Of a DNA stretch of 39,808 bases, positions 21,828 to 28,410 are shown piece by piece (the first letter of the stretch is position 1; each line of letters starts with the position of its first letter). The DNA comes from Acidimicrobiales bacterium (GTDB lineage: Bacteria > Actinomycetota > Acidimicrobiia > Acidimicrobiales > CADCSY01), in assembly GCA_030446545.1 (NCBI GenBank), contig JAUJNB010000002.1, positions 159,869-199,676 of the forward strand, given 5' to 3'. The notes beneath the pieces were generated by a model. That model was not told where the DNA came from. It searched no databases and was given only the letters and a program-made list of their open reading frames with translations. A program made the position numbers and the translations under genes.

Positions 21828-21881
21828 AGCGGCTCGCTCGGGCCGCTCGGGCGCAGGGCGGCGCCGATCGGCGCAGCCGCT
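21828..21881. terminator. inverted repeats between convergent genes
   Basis: GCGCCGATCGGCGC (21861-21874) is a perfect 14-bp palindrome, flanked by AGCGGCT (21828-21834) and AGCCGCT (21875-21881), which can pair around it. It lies in the 61-bp gap between the AmaP-like gene and the DUF885 stop. There is no T-run on either strand, so a bidirectional termination role is only suggested by position. Confidence 0.4.
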
Positions 21882-23632
21882 CAGGCGGTGAGGGCCGCCC
21901 GGCGGTGGTCCACCCAGTTGCGGACCACGGCGTCGAGCACGTCGAGGGGTAGGGCGCCGTGGCCCAGCACCTCGTCGTGGAAGGCCCGCACGTCGAAGTC
22001 GGTGCCCAGGCGCTCCGTGGCCCAGGCCCGCAGGTCGGTCAGCTTACGCTCACCCACCTTGTAAGCCAGGGCCTGGCCCGGCAACACCAGGTAGCGGTCG
22101 ACCTCGACCACGATGTCGGCCTCCGGGGTGACGGAGTGTTCGGTGAAGTAGGCGATGGCCCGGTCCCGGCTCCAGCCGAGCGCATGCAGGCCGGTGTCGA
22201 CCACCAGGCGGATGGCCCGCAGCATCTCGGCGTCGAGGGAACCGAAGCGCTGGTAGGGATCGGTGTACAGGCCCAGCTCGGCCCCGAGGCTCTCGCAGTA
22301 GAGCCCCCAACCCTCCACGTAGGCGGTGAACAGTCCCCGCCGGCGGAACTCGGGCAGGTCCCGCAGCTCCTGGGCCAGCGTGATCTGGAAGTGGTGCCCA
22401 GGCACCGCTTCGTGGAGGCACAACGACTCCATGTTCCATGACGGGCGCGACGCCAGGTCGTGGGTGTTGGCGAAGAATCGACCGGGGCGGGCCATCTCCA
22501 GCGAGCCCTCCAGGTAGAAGGCGGCCGGCGCCGACGGCGCCATCTCGGCGGGAACGGCGGTGATGCCGAAGGGCAGGCGGGGCAGATGGCCGAACAGGCG
22601 GACCACCTCGGGGTCGATGCGCTTGGCGATGTCGCGGTAACCGGCCAGCAGGGCTTCCGCCGACTCGTAGAAGAAACGAGGATCGTGGCGCAGGTAGTGG
22701 GGGAAGCCCTCGGCCGGGCCCGTGTAGTCGGTCGTGGCCCGGACCCGGTCCATCTCGGCGCCGATGCGGGCCACCTCGGCCAGCCCCAGCTCGTGCACCT
22801 CGGCCGCGGTGAGGTCCGTGGTGGTGAAGGAGCGAACCCGCTCGTCGTACCAGGCTCGCCCGTCGGGAAGGTCGGCCAGGGCCGTGGTCTCCCGGGCCGC
22901 GGGGAGGTAGGTCTCGACCAGATAGGCGTGGAGACGACCAAAGGCCGGCGTCACCGAGGTGGCCAGCACGGATGCGGCCTGGCGCCCCAGTTCGGCCTCG
23001 GTGCTGGACGCCGACGGCGACTGGGAGCGGAAGGGGGCCAGCAGCGGGCTGGCTCCGGGATCGTCGACCAGGTGGGCCTCCACCTGGGCAGGGACGTGGC
23101 GCAAGGTGATCCGGGGCGGGGTCACCCCCTGGCGCCGACCCTCCTCCAGGACCTCGATGGTCTGTTCGATGAGCGTGGGCACCGCCCGCAGGCGGGTCAG
23201 CAGGTCGTGTCGGTCGCCGGCCGTGGTGCTCGGCATGGCCCCGAAGAGCAGGGCCAGATCGGTCTGGGGCCCCTCCAGTTGGGTGACGGCCAAGAGGTCG
23301 CCCGGGAAGGCGGCCGCGGCCGTCTCCCCGCGCTGCTGCCAGGCGAAGACGTCGTGGCTGAGGCGGTCGGCTTCCCCGAGGGCGTCGGCGTCCACGGTGG
23401 CCAGGGTGGCCAGGGGCCCGCCGGCCTCGTCCCGGCGCCGTTGCACGGCCTCCAGCGAGAGGTCGGGGAGGCTGTCGTTGCCGTCGGGCCAGCCGAGGAA
23501 GGTGGCGGCATCGGGACGCTCGTCCATGAAGTGGCGCCAGGTCACGTCGAACAGGGCGTGCAGCCGTTCCGGCTCGCTCACCCGTCCCCGGTCGGCGACG
23601 ATGCGGTCGAGCTGGCTGCGGTACGTGCTCAT
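21881..23632 (-). CDS. DUF885 family metallopeptidase-like protein
   Basis: DUF885 proteins are predicted zinc peptidases of the gluzincin type. The 583-residue product has the signature LHEAVPGHHFQ (His407, Glu408, His413-His414), followed by FTAYVEGWGLYCESLG, which supplies the conserved downstream glutamate. PGQALAYKVGERKL near the end is also typical. There is no signal peptide. The ATG at 23632 overlaps the stop of the upstream VTT-like gene (ATGA), so it is the last cistron of a selD-VTT-DUF885 operon. The substrate is unknown. Confidence 0.9.
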   Translation of the reverse strand: MSTYRSQLDRIVADRGRVSEPERLHALFDVTWRHFMDERPDAATFLGWPDGNDSLPDLSLEAVQRRRDEAGGPLATLATVDADALGEADRLSHDVFAWQQRGETAAAAFPGDLLAVTQLEGPQTDLALLFGAMPSTTAGDRHDLLTRLRAVPTLIEQTIEVLEEGRRQGVTPPRITLRHVPAQVEAHLVDDPGASPLLAPFRSQSPSASSTEAELGRQAASVLATSVTPAFGRLHAYLVETYLPAARETTALADLPDGRAWYDERVRSFTTTDLTAAEVHELGLAEVARIGAEMDRVRATTDYTGPAEGFPHYLRHDPRFFYESAEALLAGYRDIAKRIDPEVVRLFGHLPRLPFGITAVPAEMAPSAPAAFYLEGSLEMARPGRFFANTHDLASRPSWNMESLCLHEAVPGHHFQITLAQELRDLPEFRRRGLFTAYVEGWGLYCESLGAELGLYTDPYQRFGSLDAEMLRAIRLVVDTGLHALGWSRDRAIAYFTEHSVTPEADIVVEVDRYLVLPGQALAYKVGERKLTDLRAWATERLGTDFDVRAFHDEVLGHGALPLDVLDAVVRNWVDHRRAALTA

Positions 23633-24378
23633 CGATCCCCTTCCCCGGTGGCAGGCGCGGGTGCGGGCGCCGGCTCCGGCGTCGGTCCGGGAGTGGACGG
23701 GTGGCGCTCGGCCAGCAACTCGTGCTCAGCCGCCTCGATCTCCTCGCCGAGCTCGGAGGGGGAGCGCAAGGTGGACGACCGCTTGCGTCGGGACTGGATG
23801 GCCACCACCACCAGCGAGAGGGCGATCAACCACCACTGGTAGCGCTGGATGTACCCGAGCACGCGCAAGAGCTCGTCCTTGAACGTCTCGCCCAGCACCC
23901 GGAACAGCACCAGGCGACCCACCGTGCCGGCCAGGTTGAGCACGACGAAGCGACGCACGCGCATGCCGGTGGCTCCCGCCAGCAGGCAGAGGTAGCCGCT
24001 CGGGGCGATGAGGATGACGACCGAGCCGAAGCGAGCGAAGAGGCGCTCGGCCGTGCGGATGAAGCCGACGTCGTCGTCCAACTTGCGCTCGGCCCACCGC
24101 AGGGCGGCGTCGCCGTACTGCACGCCGAGCAGGTAGAAGAGCGGGTCGGTCAGCACCAGGCGCACGAAGCCCACGACGAAGAAGGGAATGGTGTCGACCT
24201 GGGGCGAGGCCAGCAGCAGGTAGCGGTTCCTCGGGTTGAGGAACATCTGGAGCAGCGGGCGCTCGGTGATGAGACCGGGCCCGATGATGTCGGCCACCGT
24301 GCCCAACAGGGCCAGGATGACGATGGGCGTCAGCAGGATCGGCAGCGGGACGCGTCGTCGCCCGGTGGTGGTCCCCAT
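23629..24378 (-). CDS. VTT/DedA-like membrane protein
   Basis: A 249-residue integral membrane protein. It opens with a hydrophobic segment (ILLTPIVILALLGTVADIIG), then TIPFFVVGFVRLVLTDPLFYLLGVQYG, then a DedA/VTT-like core (RFGSVVILIAPSGYLCLLAGATGMRVRRFVVLNLAGTVGRL) with the Gly and Arg residues seen in that family, and a final membrane segment (WWLIALSLVVVAI). The tail is Pro/Ala-rich. ATG 24378 is chosen over a far upstream frame extension because it lies eight bases after the selD stop. DedA/VTT proteins act in lipid flipping or membrane homeostasis; the exact role here is not known. Confidence 0.78.
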   Translation of the reverse strand: MGTTTGRRRVPLPILLTPIVILALLGTVADIIGPGLITERPLLQMFLNPRNRYLLLASPQVDTIPFFVVGFVRLVLTDPLFYLLGVQYGDAALRWAERKLDDDVGFIRTAERLFARFGSVVILIAPSGYLCLLAGATGMRVRRFVVLNLAGTVGRLVLFRVLGETFKDELLRVLGYIQRYQWWLIALSLVVVAIQSRRKRSSTLRSPSELGEEIEAAEHELLAERHPSTPGPTPEPAPAPAPATGEGDR

Positions 24379-24386
24379 GCCCTCAG

Positions 24387-25433
24387 TCAACTGCGCAGCG
24401 TGATCCGGCCGCCACCCGGGCCGGCCCGGCCCACCACGGCGGCCCGGTGGCCGGTGGCGACCAGGCGCTCGGTGGCCCGGCGGGCGGCGTCGGGATGGGC
24501 CCCGAAGAGCAGGCCTCCCGAGGTCTGGGCGTCGGCCAGCAACAGCACGCTGAGGTCGTCGACGTCCTGGTTGTCCAGGCGGTCGGCGACCCACTCGAGG
24601 TTACGGCGGCTGCCCCCGGGGACGCAGCCGTCCTCGGCCAGGGAGCGGGCACCGGGGAGCACCGGCACGGCCCCCACGTCGATGGTCACGTCGACTCCGG
24701 ATTCCGCGGCCATGCGGGACAGGTGGCCGAGCAGTCCGAAGCCGGTGATGTCGGTGGCCCCGGTGGCCCCCGCCGCCCGAGCCGTCGCCGCCGCTTCGGC
24801 GTTGCTCCGGGTCATCGAGGTCACCGCCGCCTCGGCCACGTCGACGGGGGCCAGGTCCCGCTTGATGGCGGTGGCGATGACCCCCACGCCGAGGGGCTTG
24901 GTCAACACCAGGGCGTCACCCGGACGCAGCCCGGCGTTGGTGAGGATGCGATCGGGATGGACCTCGCCCACCACGGCCAAGCCGAACTTGGGCTCGGGGT
25001 CGTCGACGGTGTGGCCTCCGACGGTGACGAAACCACACTCGGCCGCCACCTCGGCGGCCCCGGCCAGGACGTCGCCCAGCAGCTCGGTGGGGAGCTCCTC
25101 GACGTTCCAGCCCACCAGGTTCAGGGCGAACAGCGGCCGGCCGCCCATGGCGTAGACGTCGGACACCGAGTTGGCGGCGGCGATGCGACCCCAGGTGCGG
25201 GCGTCGTCGACCACCGGGGTGATGAAGTCGGCCGTGGCCACCAGGGCCCGCTCGGCGTCGAGGCGCCACACGGCGGCGTCGTCGCCGGTGGCCGAGCCGA
25301 CCAGCAGGTCGGGATGGGTCACGGGGGTCAGTCGGCGCAGGACCTGCACCAGCTCGCCAGGGGCGAGCTTGCAGGCTCAACCAGCGCCGTGGCTGAACTG
25401 GGTCAGCCGGCGGGGGATCGGTGGAAGCACCAT
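24387..25433 (-). CDS. selD: selenide, water dikinase (SelD), predicted selenoprotein with in-frame UGA
   Basis: SelD makes selenophosphate from selenide and ATP, the selenium donor for Sec-tRNA and selenouridine. The unquestioned part starts after the UGA: LLVGSATGDDAAVW, TADFITPVVDDARTWGRIAAANSVSDVYAMGG, GGHTVDDPEPKFGLAVVG, TKPLGVGV, TDITGFGLLGHL, VPGGSRRNLEW and ADAQTSGGLL. Reading the same frame upstream gives LTQFSHGAG-UGA-ACKLAPGEL, matching GAGCGCK of E. coli SelD: the UGA takes the place of catalytic Cys17 and Lys22 matches the essential Lys20. From ATG 25433 the product is 348 residues with Sec19, the normal length. Starting after the UGA would remove both catalytic residues. A stem-loop follows the UGA. 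First gene of a minus-strand operon. Confidence 0.93.
25343..25375 (-). promoter_or_regulatory. candidate bacterial SECIS element in selD
   Basis: Starting two bases after the UGA (25379-25377), the minus strand reads CCTGCA + AGCTCGCC, loop CCT, GGCGAGCT, a GG bulge, then TGCAGG. That is a lower stem of 6 bp and an upper stem of 8 bp, all Watson-Crick, with the loop 16-18 nt after the UGA. This lies within the known 16-37 nt range for bacterial SECIS. The tip is GC-rich and may open to expose a G. SelB binding cannot be tested from sequence. Confidence 0.75.
25377..25379 (-). other. in-frame UGA, predicted selenocysteine codon 19 of SelD
   Basis: The codon is TGA on the minus strand between GGT (Gly18) and GCC (Ala20). 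It occupies the active-site Cys position of the SelD family. Reading-frame similarity continues on both sides without a gap, which argues against a stop or an indel. Confidence 0.85.
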
Positions 25434-25442
25434 GCCCTGACC

Positions 25443-25448
25443 AGTGTA
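25443..25448 (-). promoter_or_regulatory. candidate -10 of selD
   Basis: TACACT (TANNNT type) on the minus strand ends nine bases before the selD ATG, so a transcript would be leaderless or nearly so. Only 23 bp separate the divergent selD and lipoate-ligase-like starts, leaving no room for a normal leader on either side. No -35 is evident. Confidence 0.3.
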
Positions 25449-25456
25449 CTGACGGG

Positions 25457-26131
25457 GTGAACGGGTCCTGGGCGGTGGAGCGGGCGACGGGGGAGGCGGC
25501 CGACTTCCACGCCCGGGCGCTGGACGCCCCCGTGGTCCGCACCGTCTCGGTGCTCGAAGTGGCCCACCCGGCGCTGGTGTTGGGCAGCACCCAGTCCGAG
25601 GACGACGTCGACACCGCCGTGCTGGAGAGGGCCGGGGTCGCCCTCGTGCGCCGGCGCAGCGGCGGCGGAGCGGTCCTGCTCACTCCCGAGGCCTCCCTGT
25701 GGGTGGATGTGGTGATCCCCCGCCACGACGAGCTCTGGGACGACGACGTGGGTCGGGCGGTCCACTGGCTGGGCCACGTGTGGAGGGATGCCCTCGACGA
25801 CGTGGGCCTCGCCGGCGTCACCGTCCACATCTCGGCGATGGTGCGCAGCCGCTGGTCGTCCCTCGTCTGCTTCGCCGGCTTGGGCCCGGGGGAGGTCCTG
25901 GCCAACGGGCGCAAGGTGGTGGGCATCTCGCAGCGCCGGAGCCGGGCCGGGGCCCGCTTCCAGTGCACGCTGTCGCGCCACTGGGAACCGGCCGCCCTCC
26001 TCGGCCTCCTCGCCCTCGACGAGCGCGACCGGGCCCGAGCCGGCCACGACCTGGCCCACGTGGCCACGGGGGCCGATCGGGACTTCCGGCTGGTCACAGA
26101 AGCCCTGCTCCGGCGCCTGCCGGGCGGGTAG
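25457..26131 (+). CDS. lipoate-protein ligase A-like protein
   Basis: A BPL/LPL-type catalytic domain protein of 224 residues, predicted to attach lipoate (or octanoate) to E2 subunits or the glycine cleavage H protein. The conserved VRRRSGGGAVLL block carries the Arg and Gly-rich loop, followed by LWVDVVIP and LANGRKVVGISQRR, where the Lys is the usual adenylate-binding residue. The C-terminal accessory domain of E. coli LplA is absent. The GTG 25457 start gives a compact N terminus; an upstream ATG at 25421 would overlap selD. It could act on a related cofactor, so no symbol is given. Confidence 0.78.
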   Translation: MNGSWAVERATGEAADFHARALDAPVVRTVSVLEVAHPALVLGSTQSEDDVDTAVLERAGVALVRRRSGGGAVLLTPEASLWVDVVIPRHDELWDDDVGRAVHWLGHVWRDALDDVGLAGVTVHISAMVRSRWSSLVCFAGLGPGEVLANGRKVVGISQRRSRAGARFQCTLSRHWEPAALLGLLALDERDRARAGHDLAHVATGADRDFRLVTEALLRRLPGG

Positions 26132-26176
26132 TGGCAACCCGAGCGAGCGCAGGGTTCCTCGGAGACGGGGTCGGGG

Positions 26177-26211
26177 TGGGTGAAAGTGGGTTGACGAGGG
26201 GCAAAGTGGGG
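26177..26211 (+). promoter_or_regulatory. candidate MraZ operator repeats
   Basis: TGGGT (26177-26181), TGGGT (26187-26191), AGGGG (26197-26201) and TGGGG (26207-26211) recur with an exact 10-bp period. MraZ is known to bind TGGG-type repeats spaced 10 bp apart upstream of its own gene. The second to fourth boxes overlap the predicted mraZ promoter, which fits repression by MraZ of the dcw cluster. Confidence 0.8.
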
Positions 26212-26219
26212 ATTAGTGT
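26191..26219 (+). promoter_or_regulatory. mraZ/dcw promoter
   Basis: TTGACG (26191-26196) and TAGTGT (26214-26219) are 17 bp apart, a good sigma70-type pair. The predicted start near 26226 gives a leader of about 40 nt with AAAGG before the mraZ GTG. The promoter is interleaved with the MraZ repeats. Confidence 0.65.
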
Positions 26220-26266
26220 CACTTCCGTCCCCCCCATCCCCCTCGCCACCACTGAAAGGCCCCGCC

Positions 26267-26698
26267 GTGTTCCTCGGGGAGTTCGATCGCTCCCTGGACC
26301 CCAAGGGACGGCTCGTCTTGCCGGCCGAGCACCGAGAGGTGCTCGGGGAGACCGGCTATCTCAGCAAGGCCCTCGGCAACATCCTGGCCATCCGCCAACC
26401 CGAGAAGTTCAAGGAGATGCTGACCGAAATGGAGCTCTACGCCCGCAAGGGCCCACAACAGCGGCGGCTCGCCACCGAGTTCTCCTCAGGTGCCCATCTC
26501 GTCGTCCCTGACAAGCAGGGCCGCATCGCCATTCCCGCCAAGCTGCGCGACTACGCGGGCCTCACGGGAGACGTCATGGTCGTGGGCGGGAACGCCCGCA
26601 TCGAGATCTGGGACCGTCGGCGCTGGTACGACTCCCGTCCGTCGGACGACGTGGGGTTCGACCCGTCCAACCTCGAGCTTGCCTCGTTCGGCGTCTGA
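26267..26698 (+). CDS. mraZ: MraZ, transcriptional regulator of the division/cell-wall cluster
   Basis: MraZ is an AbrB-like DNA-binding protein that controls the dcw operon it heads. The product is 143 residues with two SpoVT/AbrB-type halves: FLGEFDRSLDPKGRLVLPAEHRE at the N terminus and FSSGAHLVVPDKQGRIAIPAKLRDYAGL later, each with the D-x-K/Q-G-R motif. GTG 26267 is chosen over the upstream ATG 26216 because the latter adds an unrelated Ser/Pro stretch overlapping the promoter, and because AAAGG lies eight bases before the GTG. Confidence 0.95.
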   Translation: MFLGEFDRSLDPKGRLVLPAEHREVLGETGYLSKALGNILAIRQPEKFKEMLTEMELYARKGPQQRRLATEFSSGAHLVVPDKQGRIAIPAKLRDYAGLTGDVMVVGGNARIEIWDRRRWYDSRPSDDVGFDPSNLELASFGV

Positions 26699-26786
26699 GC
26701 CGTCCGAGAGACCGACCACAGAATCGACCAGGAGAAAGGAGAGCGAGACCAGAAGCGATGCAACGGCGGCCTCCTCGGCGTCGTCG

Positions 26787-26901
26787 CTCATCGGCAACCC
26801 TCCGACCGGCGAGATGGACAGCCCCTACTCCGCCCGCTGCCATCCAGCTCGATCGGGGAGACATCCCGACGGACGTCGTCGGTCGGGGGGTTGCCGATGA
26901 G
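26787..26901. repeat. long inverted repeat enclosing the rsmH start
   Basis: The 22-bp segment at 26787-26808 is the reverse complement of 26880-26901 with one mismatch, and pairing extends a few bases each way with some mismatches. The 71-base loop has no convincing gene. The 3' arm contains the rsmH ATG (26897), so in mRNA the start codon would lie inside the stem. Confidence 0.8.
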
Positions 26902-27898
26902 CGAGGACTCCTTCCGTCACCTCCCGGTGATGGTGCACGACGTCGTCGACCTGTTCGGTCCCGTTCCCCCCGGGATCGTGGTCGACGCCACCGTCGGCGG
27001 CGGCGGCCACGGCGAGGCCCTGCTCGAGGCCTGGCCCCACCTCTCGGTGGTGGGCCTCGACCGGGACCTCGACGCCGTGGTCGCCGCCGCAGCACGGCTG
27101 CACCCCTACGGGGCCCGGGCCGAGGTGCGCCACGCCCGCTTCGACGATCTCGCCACGGTGATGACCGAACTCGGCCACGCAGGTGCCAGCGGTGTCCTCT
27201 TCGACCTCGGGGTCAGCTCGCCCCAGCTCGACCGGGCCGAGCGGGGCTTCAGCCACCGTCGCCAAGGTCCCCTCGACATGCGCATGGACGCCACCTCCGC
27301 TGGATCTGGCCCCACCGCCGACGACCTGGTCAACGGGGCGTCCGAAGCGGAGCTCGCCCGCATCGTGCGGGAGCTCGGCGACGAGCGCTACGCGGCGCGG
27401 ATCGCCCGGGCCGTCGTGGCCGCCCGGCCGCTGGCCACCACCACCGAACTGGCTGCGGTGGTGCGCGACGCCATCCCCGCCCCGGCCCGGCGTCGCGGTC
27501 GCCATCCCGCCACCCGGACCTTCCAGGCGCTGCGCATCGCCGTGAACGACGAGCTGGCCATCCTGCCGGCCGCCCTCGACCGGGCCATCGACCTGCTCGT
27601 CCCCGGGGGGCGCTGCGTGGTGCTGGCGTACCACTCGGGGGAGGACCGCATCGTCAAGTCCCGCTTCCGCCGGGCTGTCACCGGGGGGTGCCAGTGCCCG
27701 CCCCACCTCCCGTGCGGATGCGGTGCCGCTCCTTCGGCGCGCCTGGTGCGGGCCGGTTCCCGCACGCCGTCGAAGGACGAGCTGACGGCCAACCCCCGGG
27801 CGTCCAGCGCCCGGCTCCGTGCGGTGGAACGGCTGGCCCCCGCCGGTTCCGACCCTTCCCCCGACCCCGCGCCCCACCCGGGCGGAGGTGCACCGTGA
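26897..27898 (+). CDS. rsmH: 16S rRNA (cytosine(1402)-N4)-methyltransferase
   Basis: RsmH (MraW) methylates C1402 in the ribosomal P site with S-adenosylmethionine. Motifs are: FRHLPVMVHDVVDLF at the start, SAM loop VDATVGGGGHGEALLE (residues 29-44), DRDLDAV, FDLGVSSPQLDRAERGFS, GPLDMRMD, RTFQALRIAVNDEL and VLAYHSGEDRIVK. A Cys-rich segment (CQCPPHLPCGCG) near the C terminus is common in actinobacterial members. ATG 26897 starts the protein just before the conserved region; TTG 26891 is an alternative. No close ribosome site is visible (AGGAGAAAGGAG lies 155 bases upstream), and the start is inside an inverted repeat. The stop overlaps ftsL as GTGA. Confidence 0.94.
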   Translation: MSEDSFRHLPVMVHDVVDLFGPVPPGIVVDATVGGGGHGEALLEAWPHLSVVGLDRDLDAVVAAAARLHPYGARAEVRHARFDDLATVMTELGHAGASGVLFDLGVSSPQLDRAERGFSHRRQGPLDMRMDATSAGSGPTADDLVNGASEAELARIVRELGDERYAARIARAVVAARPLATTTELAAVVRDAIPAPARRRGRHPATRTFQALRIAVNDELAILPAALDRAIDLLVPGGRCVVLAYHSGEDRIVKSRFRRAVTGGCQCPPHLPCGCGAAPSARLVRAGSRTPSKDELTANPRASSARLRAVERLAPAGSDPSPDPAPHPGGGAP

Positions 27899-28410
27899 GC
27901 CCGGTCCCTGCCCGCCTTCCGGCTCACCTCCCCGGCCGCCCCGCCCGGGGCCCCTCGCCGTCCCGGCCCGGCGCAGCCGGGCCTCAGCTCCGCCTGGTCG
28001 ACAACACCCGTCTCGACCTGGCCGCCCGCCGGCGCCGGGCCCGGCGACTGCTGGTGGTGGCGGCCGTGCTGGTCGTGGGGGCGCTCCTGGCCCTGGCCGG
28101 CCTCAACGCCGTGCTGGTGTCGAATCAGCTCCGCATCGACGCCGTGGAAGAGGAGGTGGTCGAGGCCAAGGCCCGCCACGAGGCCTTGCGCCTGGAGGTG
28201 GCCACCCTCGGAGCGCCCGAGCGGATGATGTCGGTCGCCATCCGCCTGGGCCTGGGGCCTCCCGAGACGATCACCCATGTGCCAGCGGCTCCGGCCACGC
28301 CGCCGCCGGCCGGCGATGCCCTGCCCCCGGCGAGCCCGCCCGGTGGTGCAGCCCCGGTCAGCACCGCCTCCACTCCCTCGCTGGCCGTCAAGTCCCACCT
28401 GTCACCATGA
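27895..28410 (+). CDS. ftsL: FtsL-like division protein
   Basis: FtsL is a small bitopic divisome protein that activates FtsWI with FtsB/FtsQ. This 171-residue protein has a cytoplasmic Pro/Arg-rich segment of about 50 residues and one membrane helix (LLVVAAVLVVGALLALAGLNAVLV). A short coiled-coil-like stretch (LRIDAVEEEVVEAKARHEALRLEVATL) and a Pro/Ala-rich periplasmic tail follow. Sequence conservation of FtsL is low, so the name rests on topology and on its position between rsmH and ftsI. GTG 27895 overlaps the rsmH stop; the TGA overlaps the ftsI ATG. Confidence 0.8.
   Translation: MSPVPARLPAHLPGRPARGPSPSRPGAAGPQLRLVDNTRLDLAARRRRARRLLVVAAVLVVGALLALAGLNAVLVSNQLRIDAVEEEVVEAKARHEALRLEVATLGAPERMMSVAIRLGLGPPETITHVPAAPATPPPAGDALPPASPPGGAAPVSTASTPSLAVKSHLSP

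Noticed and set aside
26758..28410. A 550-residue plus-strand frame starting between mraZ and rsmH
   Set aside because: Its first 380 residues overlap rsmH in another frame and are Arg/Pro-rich noise; only the ftsL part from 27895 is real.
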